This document shows, in pieces, positions 13,712-25,599 of a stretch of 64,000 bases of DNA. The notes beneath the pieces are model-generated. The model was not told the origin of the DNA. It did not search any database and saw nothing but the letters and a program-made list of their open reading frames with translations. The stretch comes from Lineus longissimus (taxonomy: Eukaryota; Nemertea; Pilidiophora; Heteronemertea; Lineidae). The stretch spans positions 2,048,501 to 2,112,500 of the forward strand of contig NC_088311.1 of the NCBI RefSeq assembly GCF_910592395.1, read 5' to 3'. The first letter of the stretch is position 1. Every line of letters starts with the position of its first letter. Position numbers and translations under genes: made by a program.

Positions 13712-16700
13712 AGTGGGGAATTTTATGTAACATAATTCATGTGAGTTGTCTTTATTTTGTTGAGAAGATATTTGAGATGTTCCCATGGACTCCCCATAAG
13801 AAGTGATCAACATCTGAATGAACTAGGGATTGGAGATGATCAGCTGGTTCATAAATTTGGATGGTGTACAATATGAGCATCAAAGCCTCCTGGACAACTA
13901 TGCTACCTCTGTTTATTTTGGAGGTTGTTTGCTAACTTGTGGACCCCGTCACCACTCTTTATGTGTGGGTTAGGATGTCATTTCCATACTGAGTTTTCAG
14001 TCGTATTGCTCCGTAGCCTCATCGTGTATTGTCTGGAAGCTGAGCAATGTTAATACATGAGGGTCAAGATGGTCATTTCGAGCCTGGTGTAAAGTAGATT
14101 TTGGTCCCTTGTTTTGGTAGTCCCGACCTTCTGTCTAGTGGCTGTTCAATGATTCATAGCCAGTGAGGCATTGGCCCTTAACTTTGGGTTGCTAGAATCT
14201 ATAATCTGGGACAACACTACGACTACTGACCTATGTAGGCCTCCTCCTGCCTTGCTGGTATTGGTCTACATCTTTAATCTTGAAGTATGTATGACAAGGT
14301 AATATCCAATATCAGACCGAAAAATGAAAAACAAGGTCAAATTCTAAGAGCTGATATATTGGGGCCTTTGTCCGGCATACTGCTAAGTGAATTCGTGCGA
14401 GGCAATACAAGACGACATTTAGGCCGACAGGAAAGCTCGTACTTCATCGTACTAGTAAGCTATTCAGCCTTTGCCCATCCAGAGCTTCAGGACCTCACTT
14501 ATTGAGCTTATTTAAAGGAACTCTCTCGCTGCGGTTCAAAGCTTGAATAAACCAGGTAAGCATCCTCGTATAACCATTGGTCCTTCAATTCACCCCGCTT
14601 CTCGATATTTTTGTTAATGTCGTATAGGACTGACGAAAACCTGAGACTCAGGATGATGTCAGGTAACGGGTAAGTGAAGCGGCGAGTTATCTTGCCCCCG
14701 GGACAGTCAATTACTTCATCCTATAATTGGATCTCCTTGTGGCGAGGGACGAAGCCGGTCCACTGCGTCCGGAGTGTATCTTGCTCTGATGTAGTCTTCG
14801 GCAACTCCGGGGTTTGATCCAAATACCCTATTTACCCTATACCATAAAAATCGTCACACTCGCGCTAAATCAATAACAACAAGTTACTTATTTATTTAAA
14901 TGTATACTGTACAAAGAAATAATGCTGGATTGAAGTCACTGGGATCTTGATTCTTTCTGTATCATTAGCTTCAAAGCCTTTCGCGAAGTGGCTCGTTCCT
15001 CCCATGAGCGAGGAAGGAGCACGTGACTGACACGCCATGGTATGAGATGCGATTTATTGGTCCGGACAGATTCCACTGAAAAGGCAAAAAGTATCTCATC
15101 GTGAAAAACGTTTTCATCACCGATCACTGACCGAGCGAGAGGCTGTAGGGGCCTATGTCATGGGAAATGTGCGGGCCGAGCACTCGCTGTGTAGTTGCTC
15201 AAAATGCTCACTTGAGAACGTGAAATCACTATTAAATGAAATCACTACCTAGTGGAATTGCCCGATCACAAATTTCGGTAAGTTCTCGTTGATCACAGCA
15301 ACGCCCTCATCCTGACGCTCAAGTCTTGGATCCTCTAAAAGACCCGGACTCTGTTCTCTGATGGTTCAGAATGCAACGCCCCGGGAGCAACGCTTACCCT
15401 AATTGGGTTATAGGTGAGTAATTGTTTCTTCCCAAACATGTCATCTCGCCCAGGCATGGAGGGATGATGATCTTCTCCCCAGTCTGGTACACTTTGCCAT
15501 CAAAGTAACAACCAGCTGAAACATTAACAATGTTATAAGATAATATCTATTCCTTTATGATGTTACGTAGTTACTAAATGTATGAGCAAATCGTATCTCT
15601 GAAACTGGAAACCTTCCGCGCTCATTTCATGAAGACATGGACTGCAGTTGGCATGAAGATGTGCACTACCTTGATTGCTGGCACCGAACTGCTCGAGTTG
15701 GCTTGGAGTCGTAAGTCGCCCCAAATACAATATTTTTGAGGTAATCATTTTTATCAGATCATTACATACTTTGTCCATTGTCCATGCCCTTAGCGGCTGA
15801 AATTGAGGGAAAATGCAATGTTATATATGCGATATGCAGAGGACAACTGAAACACACCCGTGTTGTAGCCAATCACACATTCTTGGACATCTTTATACCC
15901 GATCAAGTAAAAAAGTCCACCTTCAACAGGCCAAGACTTCTATAGGAGATCGTTGTGATGACGGATCCGTGTCAAGACGATTGTTGGTAAAGTTGGCTTC
16001 AGTCACCGATCAGGGGAAGAAGAGAACCTGTTTTCATTTGAACTTACGTCGGGCGTGAGTATCCTTCAAACATGCTGCGATAACCACCGCGAGGATCATT
16101 GCTTTGAGGCAAGTCATTGTACTGGTTGTCCTTGTGGTTCGTCTTGGCAGGTTATGAATGGTGAGAATTTCACATCCTGGTTTATTTTATTTCATTTCGA
16201 GGTGCTCGTTGCTTACCACGTGAGCTATATATCAAAAGCTATCCCCGTGAGAACTGATGAATTATCTGCAGTTGTCACACGTTGGTTGCCAAGGTCATTG
16301 CCTTTGGTGTGGCATAATTAATTGATTAACCCGACTTCATGTATATATGGTCATCAAAATTAGAGCGAATTTAGTTGAACAGCTTTTTTCACGGTTGGCT
16401 ATAAAAGTTTATTGAGAAAATCACGGGCACAGTACTAGTAGTATAATATACAGAAATGAATATTTGTGGGCGTTGTCGCCGGGACGCCCAACTGACTGCA
16501 TCGAGAGTCAAGCACTCCCTTTAATAATCGTCGTAGTTTGCAGTCTGCATGATCTCGGGCTTAGTTTCCGGTCCAGGCATCTAAATGGTAATTATCATTC
16601 CCGGGCCGGGGATCAGAATCTTATCGTATGAAAATCCCTCGAGATTGCCGCTGGATTATGTATTCATGGGGGATTTGAGTTGTCGTGGAAAAGATCGACG

Positions 16701-17572
16701 ACATTCGCATAAGGCTCAGTCTTCTGCCCCACAAATGATCAATTCACCACATGTGCGGTGTACGCCTTCCCTGTTCCCCTTTGATAACACGAAAAAAGTC
16801 ACTTTTAGTCACTATCTCCGGCGGAGAGGTACATGTATCTATCGCAGATTTCCGCCGCACCATGGCCGATTTATCGCGTTGTTCGTCCGTCATATACGAT
16901 GGAAGAGCCTCTGACAAGAGACTCTGCCATTCCCTTGAGGTTGCAACCTGAATCTTCTTTTGATATCTCCTACATCACATCAGCCGAATGTACAATTGAA
17001 GGTGGTACCTATATCGAACCATTTCGTAACCATTGCTTTGACTCGGAGTGTACGGTATACGTTTACAGACCATATTGAAAAGGTACGTCGGTCAATCTTG
17101 CTGATCCATCGGCGACGAGGTTGTTTCTTTCGTGTATCCGATCGGATACAAGCAATAGATTGCAGCTATTAGAGTTCCCCGGGGTTCGCGGAAATGTCGC
17201 CGTTTAATCCATGTTTCTTGGCGGATCGATACAATGCCAGCAGCAGATGACACGGTATATCGTCAGTCATGAACGGAAGGTGTTGTTGCACACGGATGTC
17301 GTTATAGGAAAACCTTGCACAGGGATTGTGGTTTTGCTGTGAGTGACGACTGTATCGTGGATGAGAAAGGTAAGACCAAGAAGGATTGAGGGGAAGGTAG
17401 CCACGAATCTGGCAGTTTGTATAACGCGTGCTGCTTTCCGGGCTTCCGATTTCCCGCGGTCTGATGGTGAGTCATCTTAACAAGTTGCCTCAGGATTATT
17501 CAGGAGTGAACTCTTGCACGTGATTTGACTAGGGCTCTGCAACAACTTCCGCGAGGCGCTGTAAGTATTGCT
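13712..17572. other. Intergenic stretch with no supported gene
   Basis: Several open frames of 60-110 codons exist (for example 14287-14505, 15813-16058, 16585-16914). None shows a recognisable domain, a start in good context together with splice sites, or continuity across candidate introns. GC content is higher than in the stretch before it. I see no RNA gene here. Confidence 0.6.
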
Positions 17573-17579
17573 GTTATAG

Positions 17580-17655
17580 TATAAATGCCGATTTATCGGC
17601 GTGGTTCGACAGTTCGTCAGGGACTGACGAGCAATACCTATAAATCGGCATTGTA
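17580..17655. repeat. Nested palindrome
   Basis: The left arm ATAAATGCCGATTTAT pairs with the right arm ATAAATCGGCATTGTA, and inside it TTCGTCAG pairs with CTGACGA around a short loop. Probably a relic of a small palindromic element; it lies just upstream of the pogo-like MITE. Confidence 0.6.
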
Positions 17656-17667
17656 CAGTTTAAAATA

Positions 17668-17763
17668 CAGTAGAACCTCTCTATCAAGGACTGACAAGTG
17701 CTGTCCTTAATAGAGAAGTGGTGTCCTTATTAGAAAGGTGTCCGCTAAAGGGAGGTTCCACTG
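17668..17763. mobile_element. Short pogo/Tigger-like MITE with TA target-site duplication
   Basis: A 96-bp element starts CAGTAGAACCTCTCTAT and ends GGGAGGTTCCACTG, so the termini are imperfect inverted repeats. TA flanks both ends (17666-17667 and 17764-17765). CAGTNGAACCTC-type termini, internal GTCCTTAATAGAG motifs and a TA duplication are typical of non-autonomous pogo/Tigger-group (Tc1/mariner superfamily) elements. There is no coding capacity. Confidence 0.75.
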
Positions 17764-17940
17764 TACATGAAATTAAGCTGCCAACATATCATCATATTAA
17801 TGGTGGCAGATACCTTCATGCATTTTGTAGTAACTCATTTAATTTGTAATTTCGAGAGAGAAAATTGGTCCAAGGTCACGGTAATACTATATCATACCCA
17901 CATGCATAGCAAATATAGGTTCTTAGCACCGTGTGATAGA

Positions 17941-18017
17941 GTCTGGTTACTCTAAGGATAGATTCAGTAAGCGGCCGGCTCTACCTCAACGTGTTCGCCT
18001 GGGCTCCGGCATGTCAG
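17941..18017 (+). other. Candidate non-coding first exon of the upstream sulfotransferase gene
   Basis: The sequence ends in a perfect donor (CAG|GTAAGT at 18017/18018), and the sulfotransferase coding exon is preceded by a strong acceptor (CTTGTCTCCTTTTCAG at 18482-18497). Joining them gives a 5' leader carrying an upstream ATG at 18011 that is out of frame with the sulfotransferase start. The 5' boundary is not determined; the join is inference from splice-site strength. Confidence 0.35.
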
Positions 18018-18509
18018 GTAAGTCTACTGAGGGAATGGCAAAACGCCTAATCGCACATAATGCTCTCGTTCCAACTCGCCGCGAATCGAGACTGGGAACC
18101 GAGACCAAGGAAGGTCAACACTTAGCGGGTAGGCACGGCACCAGTATAGATCGGCATGTGTCATGTTCTGTCATTCGCTTATCATGTGCCATCAGATAAT
18201 TCTTATCCAAACATGTCAGTGCAGTGCTTTATGCAGTCCACATACATTTATATGAATGATATATCCGTACAATCAGATATAGGGGCCTATTTCATGTATT
18301 ATTTTCTCGAAAAATTGATTTTCACTGCACTATCGAGAGTGAGGTTAGGCATGAACCGCCTGTGTTCGCCCTTTAGGTTCGCCCAACACATTATACCATC
18401 AAGCCTCCGCCGAGAGATCGCATGTTTTTCGAACCATGAAACAAGTATGAATGTGTTAGACATTTGTGTTTGAGTCCGGCGCTTGTCTCCTTTTCAGAAT
18501 TCCGCCAAA

Positions 18510-20456
18510 ATGTCCGAGACCTACGATTTCACTGACTACGAAGCGGAACTGGCTGCAGTATCAGCCACGAAACCTAGCATGAGCGGCGTAAAGACGGACC
18601 CGGAATCATTCCGAATACCAGGCCAGTATGAGGTGAACGGTATGCCATTAGGGGCCTTTACACCGAAAGGTCATCTCGGGGAGATCAAGACGCTAGACTT
18701 TGAGAAGAGTGATATCTTGCTGGCATCATATCCCAAAACAGGTATGAAGTAAATGAATGTTATTTCACGTTTTGCGTTTTTGCAGACGTTTTCTGCACGC
18801 GTTCGAGGTGATGGCAAGCATCGGGCGTGGCGCGATTTACCCCACTCATCGTTACGCCGACGAGCGATTCTAGTCTGGGCTGGCGCCCTGACGGAGCCAA
18901 CATCGCACCATAACGAGTGATCGTCACCTCGAAAGTCACTTCTTTACGGTGCTTGACTGGAGGAAGGCATCTGACTTGGGAACACGTGCAACGGGACGTG
19001 CATGAGATCATCTTCTCTATTCGTTTGGAGGGAGTGTTATAGTTACAACGGGAAGTAACTCGTCTTTGATCCAGGTGTAACAGTTTTAGATAACCTTGGC
19101 CAGGGTGTGCTTATCTATTTGACCATACTTTAATCCGTCAACATGACCATATAGAAAAGGGAATGGTGCTTGGGGACATTTAAGACGTCACCGGCCTCCA
19201 GGATACGATGTGACAGCCACAGACCATGCATGAGTCACATAAACCGAGGCTATTATGTAGCGATGAATTACGTCCAACTGATACAAATGAGAGCTGTGTC
19301 CCAATAGATGCAAATAATTTGCAACCTTTGTGTTATTGGATATTAGCAATGAATATTCTTGAATTAGTTGGTAATTACATATTGTATACGTCGTGATTAA
19401 TCGTTTGTACTGAGAGAAAAGTTCATAATTTGACAACAAGTTAATTCTCCGATCATGTTCATGGCCAATTATTTTGTGGCCCAGGATTGTCCAATTCAAA
19501 ACTTTTAAGAGAGGGCATTTAGGCAACAGCCATATATGTCAGATTAAGTTACACGTATGTCGCTGGTTGAGGTCTCTCCTATCTAGTATATAGTAGGCCT
19601 ACATCGAAACTATTCACACTATAGCTTGAAACAAACACAAATAGATGACCAATTTGACCTTTCCCCTCTTTTATTTTCCACCAAGAACATCCACATCTCG
19701 GTATCTTTTTCAGGGACCACATTGACGCAGGAGATTACGTACCTTTGTCGCCACGACGGTGACACGGATAAGGCTAACCAGACCTTCAACTACATTCGCA
19801 CGCCGTACCTCGACAACGCCTGGCCCGATCATACCAACGGTCTAACGCTCTTTAAGAAAACAGAACACCCTCGGCTGTTGAAAACGCATCTACCCTTCGA
19901 ATACATGCCTGAGCAGATCCTAAGCAAGGGAATACGGTGTATATACGTGATGCGAAACCCCAAGGATACCCTTGTCTCCTATTACTATTTCTATAAGAGT
20001 ACGTCATCATTTGGCAAATTCCCCGGTCTCTGGAGCGACTTCTTCGAGATGTTCTTGTTGAACAACCTCTGTTATGGGAACCTCATAGATAACTACCTCA
20101 GCTGGTGGGAGCATCGAGACAAACCCAACATCCTTTTCCTCTTCTATGAGGACTTACTGAGGTTCCCCAAGCGTGAGATCAAGAAGATTGCCGCCTTCTG
20201 CGACAGGCCAGACATGCCTGATGCGACCATTGACAAGATCACGGAGGCCACCTCCTTCAAGAACATGAAATCCAACCCAAAGACGAACTACACGTCCATC
20301 CCGGAGGACATTGATTGTTCTGTGAGTGCATTTATGAGGAAAGGCTTAATTGGCGATTGGAAGAATCACTTTACAATCGCACAAAATGAAATAATGGACA
20401 AGATACTGAAAGAAAGACTCGCGGGAACTGGTCTTGACTTCGTCTACGAAGCCTAG
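18510..20456 (+). CDS. Cytosolic sulfotransferase (SULT family), intact copy
   Basis: Two coding exons, 18510-18741 and 19714-20456, joined in phase 1, encode 324 residues; a leader exon boundary lies at 18498. The ATG (CCAAAATGT) directly follows the acceptor. Family enzymes move the sulfuryl group from PAPS to hydroxyl or amine groups of small molecules in the cytosol. All hallmarks are visible: the 5'-phosphosulfate loop YPKTGTT across the splice junction, KTHLP with the catalytic histidine, the PAPS-contacting Arg and Ser in RNPKDTLVSYY, the TSFKNMK motif, and the C-terminal RKGLIGDWKNHFT signature. The usual Trp after GTT is Leu. The first 45 residues are somewhat longer than in vertebrate SULT1 and acidic at the start. 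The substrate cannot be predicted. Its paralogue lies 7.5 kb downstream on the same strand. Confidence 0.92.
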
Positions 20457-20898
20457 AATGATTTCACAGTAGACATGCTGTGTACAGGTTCCGTTTACGG
20501 GACTATATAGATTCTTCGGTCCAACGGCCTAAAGGGTGAACCGAAAGCAAGTAGCCTGGCCTGCAGTTCTTTCTTTAACTAAATTTCAGAAAACATGTGT
20601 TGAGGTGATAGATGAACTAAATAATAAGTCAAATTGTTCAATATATGTCATTTATTGGCGTAAATGCTGGACAGCTGCATGCAAATCACGTTGATTCCCC
20701 ACAGGTTTAATACATGTCAGAGAGTAGATAAGTGTGTTTGCGAATTATAGGTGCTAAATATCATGACAGTGTTGCTCTATTTTAATCTTGGCTTGTTCTT
20801 TTAGGGAAAACGATATCCAATTTGCTTAATTGTTCTCAACCAAAGGCTGGCAATGAAAGAACAAGAAGTTGAACCCTTACCCCCGCCACGAGATTCGT

Positions 20899-21171
20899 TA
20901 AGCTCGCAGCACACCTGACTCCAACTTCGATCTGTTTCTGAACGCCAGAAAACTCCCAGGTGTGCTACGACTTGACGCCGCTGGCCGCCGGCGAACTCCA
21001 CTCGACGCCAGATATCAAACTGGGAACATCATAGATTGGTTTGATTTTGGACTCCCGTGAACGCCAGTGAACGCCTGAAGCAGTCAGGTGTGCTACCGAT
21101 TCAGCGGCGAGCGGAGTTCAGTCGAACTCCTCTGGACACCAGAGTTGGAGTCAGATGTGCTGCCAGCTTTA
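20899..21171. mobile_element. Small GC-rich MITE with terminal inverted repeats
   Basis: The left end (TTAAGCTCGCAGCACACCTG then ACTCCAACTTC) and right end (AGTTGGAGTCAGATGTGC then TGCCAGCTTTA) form imperfect inverted repeats of about 30 bp. Internal GAACGCC...GGCGTC-like motifs are themselves inverted. The termini are related to those of the element at 22563-23158, so both belong to one family. Confidence 0.65.
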
Positions 21172-21419
21172 CGGTTACATTGGTTTCTGCATGGTTGAAA
21201 TGACAACCACATGCCCCTCCCCTTTCCCTCCCACGATCACTGGATATTCCCGTCGACCTTGATTTAGGACTATACGGGTAAAGCGTTTTTAATTGTCTTT
21301 TGGCAGAGAAGCTATAGGCAAACGCAAAAGGCTATGTTTTTAGGAGTACATGTAGGCTATGAACATGTTAGCCTAGTTCGATTGTCGCAATCCCCACTGG
21401 CAGACTTTGCGATATTCTG

Positions 21420-21640
21420 TCAACTTGGGCAATCGGAGGTTTTCTCTTTCTCTTTCGCTGTAAAGCATGCATGACACCAATCCACCGGCCTTGAATGCTG
21501 TAAAAGAGCTACAGAAAGGGTCCATTTTGCATTTATCCTTGCATACATCCACAGATTGGTCGTACCATGTACCATGTTAGCAATAACTTGTAACTTAGGA
21601 TGTTGGGAACAAATCGACAACCATTTCCCGAAGTGGGGCG
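21420..21640 (-). pseudogene. Apple/PAN-like cysteine-rich fragment (weak)
   Basis: One minus-strand frame reads VDVCKDKCKMDPFCSSFT, then a few residues, then LVSCMLYSE. This spacing (Cys-x3-Cys-x5-Cys, then Cys about 14 later) resembles the C-terminal half of apple/PAN domains. An in-frame TAA lies a few codons upstream and no acceptor rescues the frame. It could be a degenerate exon of the adjacent CUB/sushi gene, an exon read wrongly by me, or chance. Confidence 0.25.
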
Positions 21641-21748
21641 AATCGCTGCAACATAAAAAAAAGAATATTAGTGTTTTCTGAAGAGTGCATTATTTTTTAA
21701 AGGATCGAAATACTCTTAGCAGAAGTCAAAGCAGTCAAATATACTGAC

Positions 21749-24700
21749 CAGATCTGTACCAACATCCGGTGATGTTTTCACTCCAAACTCCATCTGCTTG
21801 GCACGTGACATTCACCTCCATGATTGACCTATCACTGTCTAGGAAGTAATCCGGGTCACACCGGTAAACAGCAACATCTAGATATTTATGGGCAGACGAC
21901 ATGGGCTTGGCATTGGTGACATTCTCTAGATCAGGACAATAAACCTCTGAAAAGAAGGGCAAGAACACCGCAAGAACATTAATTGTCAGTTGAATTTTCA
22001 AATGCTTCCTCCTGATCGCCACTCACGTTGTCTTCCTTTTACTCATTTGAGACACTTGTGATGTGAACTGAAGAAACGCTCGTTGTCAAGGAAGTCGAGA
22101 GCAGAAGTGGCTGAAAGAATTATCTACACATTTTCTTCAAAAAGAATTGAGACATACTTACTAGAGCAGAGTGGTGGTGGTGACGACCACGATCCTTCAG
22201 CAGTACAGTACATCGTCTAAGCTAAACATTTTTGGAGGAGCTGATGATGTTTCTTCATTTTGAGCAGAAAAAAATATTTGGACTCTTTCAGAGTTGAATT
22301 TTTTAATAAGTTCAAAATTCTGAAAAATTTCCAAAGCCAAACAAATTTTGGGACTGATGATGTTTCCTCATTTTGTGAAGAAAAAAAACAAGTGAAAAAA
22401 ATATTTGAAGTTGGAAATTTTTTTCATCTGTAGCATGACAAATTTGCCGCAATCAATGTCAATCCTAAAGTTTCCTCCTTTGTGAAGGATGGATATACGC
22501 ACAACGACGGAAGATCGGCATGAGTTAAGAACGTTGGTCATCACATGGAGGATGCTGAATACTAAAGCTTGCAGCACACTGGACGCCAACTTCGGCGGCA
22601 AGGCGCGTCAGACTGAACGCGACTGAACGCCGCTCGACGCCAGAGTTGGCGGCAGTGGATCGCGCTCATGCACACCTACTCAGAATTGGCGCCCAGTAGC
22701 GTCTTTTCCGCCACTGCCAAGAATCGTGGGGGCTGCCATTTTGATATCATGTGACGTCAAGACGCAAGCTGATGGCCAAAGCCTCGCCGTTGACGCTGGT
22801 TGACGCCAACTCTGTCGGCGATCTGTAGCACACCTGGATTCTATGGGCGGTTATTTCCGCATTAAATGATGTCCTAAAACGCGTCTTTATAACTGGCGAC
22901 TCGTGTGTGTGTGTAGAGCAACCCGTGCGTACAGAGCAAAACGCGCGTATCTAACTCGCGACCCCTACAAAGAACATAACGCGAATGTATAACTACTGTC
23001 GCATAAACGTGCCGTCGGATAACTGGTGTCGGATAACTAGTGTCGGATAAGTGCTGTCGCATAAGTGCTGTCGCATATAAGGTTCAGGCGTTCAGGACTC
23101 TTGCGGCAAAAAACGCGCCTTGCCGCCGGAGTTGGCGTCCAGTGTGCTGCAAGCTTTACGACAGTACATGTACGTGTTAATCAATTGAGTACAAAAAAGT
23201 GTCCTTTTGTTTTAGTCACGACGTTTGTAACGAAACTTATTCGTCAACATCATGTTCTGATGAAACATCAAAACTCACCTACACATTGCTTCATCGTACC
23301 ATACCATTGCTTCCTCGGTTCGTTTTCCTGGCAAATAAACGAGTTTTCGTTCTTCTTGTCGCTAAACCAGTACCCCGAGTTGCAAGCGTATTTGGCAATG
23401 TACGAATTGGCATAATACTCGTTTTTGTTGCTGTGGTGACCGGTGGTATTGGAACTTGCCGGTAGAAGCTTCGCCTAGCAACCAATCGCTGGATAAGAAA
23501 GGGTTTCTTTGTCAATCTCGATGCCCAGTGAATCTTGTGTACAATTAGAAGAAGAACATCTCTTCTTTTAATGTCTTAGCAAAAGAACCACTGCGTTGAG
23601 ATACCTGATCCTTTTGAGCTTGTCTTGAAGCTGCTCAGTGGGCTAATCGATCGAAGGAACTGAACACATGTTTGCACAATGAGTGATAGAGATGTTAGTA
23701 ATGAAAAATTGTGTCTTGCTTCAGCAATCTCGAGCGGTTTGTGATATGAGTCTCTTACATTTATATGCTAACCAAAATCCCTTATGTCCGCTATCCTCGT
23801 GGGTTGGAATTGAAGTGATCCAGAATGTCGTCTTTCTGGATTCAAAGACGACATCACTCACAGTCGAAGTAGAAGCAATCGTTCGCCCCTGCATGCTCGA
23901 TTGACATATCTTCCCAGCGTGATCTGTTTGAACATCCGACAGAGTGAGGTAGGTCGGACATGAGCTTCCAGGGTCAAAGTCAATCGACATGACCTTGAAC
24001 TCAATCCTTTGACCTTGATCGATGGAGACAGTCCATTGGCAACTGGTGGATGTCTCATAGTTGTGGTTTGGGAAACCTGGGCTGATGATGTCGCCATTGT
24101 CCTCGGAGTAAGTACCTCGACATTCGTAAACCTCTGTTTTGGGGAAAACAAGTTAAGGGATGAAAGTTGTAAACAATTACTGTGTTCAGGTAATTAAGTG
24201 AAAGTAAAGTCTTTCAATAGAAAGATAGACTTGTGAAAGTCACCGCGAAAGTGCTGCCGACGCAATATAAATTAGGATGAAAATGGATAAACTATATGTG
24301 GTATTTTGACCCATCAGGGGCCAACCTGCTCATTCAGCATAAATAATACTTAGACTGAATTGACCGTTTGATATATTTTCGATAATTCCACTTCATAAAA
24401 CACGGCTAGGAATAAACGCTAACGTTTAGTGCGATCGCTGATATGGACTATCAAGATAACTCACCTTCTGTCTTCATTGTGAACCCCCTGCCGTATCCAG
24501 TGGGCGCAAGTAACTTTATACAGAAGGTATTCGTAGTCGAGAAAAAGACCTTGTTAATGTTCGGATTCGGGCCTCCAGTCCCCTTGAATGTCCCCAAGTG
24601 ATTATTACTTGGACTGCAGTCCGACCCATCGTAAATATCCACCGTGTCCCCGTCTGCGAGGTCCATCATAGTTACTGTCAGTTTGGCTCTCATTCCACCT

Positions 24701-24792
24701 AACGCCTTCACCGGGGCCTGAGTGCGCCAATCGTTAGTTGGTTTGTAGGGGGCCGGATGGCCCGGCGAATTGATATAGGTGGTTGCACCATC
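21749..24792 (-). CDS. CUB-CUB-sushi extracellular protein, internal exons (partial model)
   Basis: Exons in transcript order: 24792-24465 (CUB), 24133-23759 (CUB), 22216-22162 (end of a sushi/CCP domain, MYCTAEGSWSSPPPLCS), 21946-21749 (sushi, EVYCPDLENV to ENITGCW). Three start after phase-1 acceptors, as is usual for shuffled extracellular modules. The first CUB lacks the N-terminal cysteine pair but keeps the second; the second CUB has all four cysteines (YECRGTYSEDNGDIISPGFP). Such proteins are secreted or membrane-anchored and bind ligands or proteases. CUB2 (ending in phase 1 with T) cannot join directly to the 21946 sushi exon without making a TAG, and the 55-bp exon starts in phase 0, so at least one exon is missing from the model. 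No signal peptide, membrane segment or stop codon was identified. A pseudogene is possible. Confidence 0.6.
22563..23158. mobile_element. 596-bp MITE-like element with about 45-bp terminal inverted repeats
   Basis: The left end TAAAGCTTGCAGCACACTGG (continuing ACGCCAACTTCGGCGGCAAG) is mirrored at the right by a nearly perfect reverse complement ending CCAGTGTGCTGCAAGCTTTA. TA at both outer ends may be the target-site duplication. The interior has further inverted GACGCC/GGCGTC motifs and a short tandem run of GTGTCGGATAAC-like units (about 23012-23085). There is no coding capacity. It sits in an intron of the minus-strand CUB/sushi gene and shares its termini with the 20899-21171 element. Confidence 0.8.
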
Positions 24793-25599
24793 TGAAACAA
24801 AAAATATCCACCACACGCAAAACCGTCTGGTATATTCCGAGGAAATCATGAGTTCGGCCAGGGTCTAAATTCAGTGGATATCCTTTCAAAGATGAGTGTT
24901 CATTTATTTGTTATTGTGCGAACCTGTTCGTGGGAGGACCCGAATCGGTTTCGGTATATATGGTAAGAAAAGTACGGTTTCATTATCGGGCCAGGTTTAA
25001 CGTTTTATATTGAATGATACTAATAGGCCAACCACCGCTTTATGTATGTATGTCTTTTACTCTGTTCAGTTTGGTCTATCGCATGAAGCAAGTTGCACAA
25101 TAGCACAGCAATCAGTACTGAATCATGATCATAATCTCATAGCACAACCATCAGTATTGAAGTTACTCTTATGATCTGTCTCTGGAAACACGACTGGCTC
25201 TTGGCACAACCATCAATATTGGAGTCACTATCATGATGGTAAAAGGTGAAGTTTAATGAAGACGGACACAATTTTAAAACTCCTCCACTCTCAAAAAACC
25301 CAGATGAAATTTGAAACCGACGAAGAGGGATTGAGAAGCCATTAACCAAACACTCCATCAAATCATTCTTTAGCCCAAGGCGTAAGCCTGCATTTATCAC
25401 AGACTTGATGAGGCCGACGCTTCATGATTTCACTCAGGTGAATGTAACAGTTGGCAGTAGATAAAGCCGAGGGCTTCAGAGTTACATCAGTATACGTGAT
25501 GAAGGTAGTGCCTACTTTATAAATGTACTTGTGAAAGGGACTTCAGTAGGAAGGGCGGATAGACAGCGGCAAGACGCTGCCTTCGAGGAAGACGACGCC

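Noticed and set aside
14287-17172. Genes in the stretch before the sulfotransferase
   Set aside because: Open frames are short and overlap in several frames; none has a recognisable domain or consistent splice sites.
18795-18940. MITE in the sulfotransferase intron
   Set aside because: Only about 11 bp of inverted similarity (TTCGAGGTGA and its complement) was found, with no duplication or matching termini.
24793-24849. Signal peptide (MISSEYTRRFCVWWIFFVS) starting the CUB gene
   Set aside because: The hydrophobic stretch is the polypyrimidine tract and acceptor before the CUB exon read as codons; splice-site evidence is stronger.
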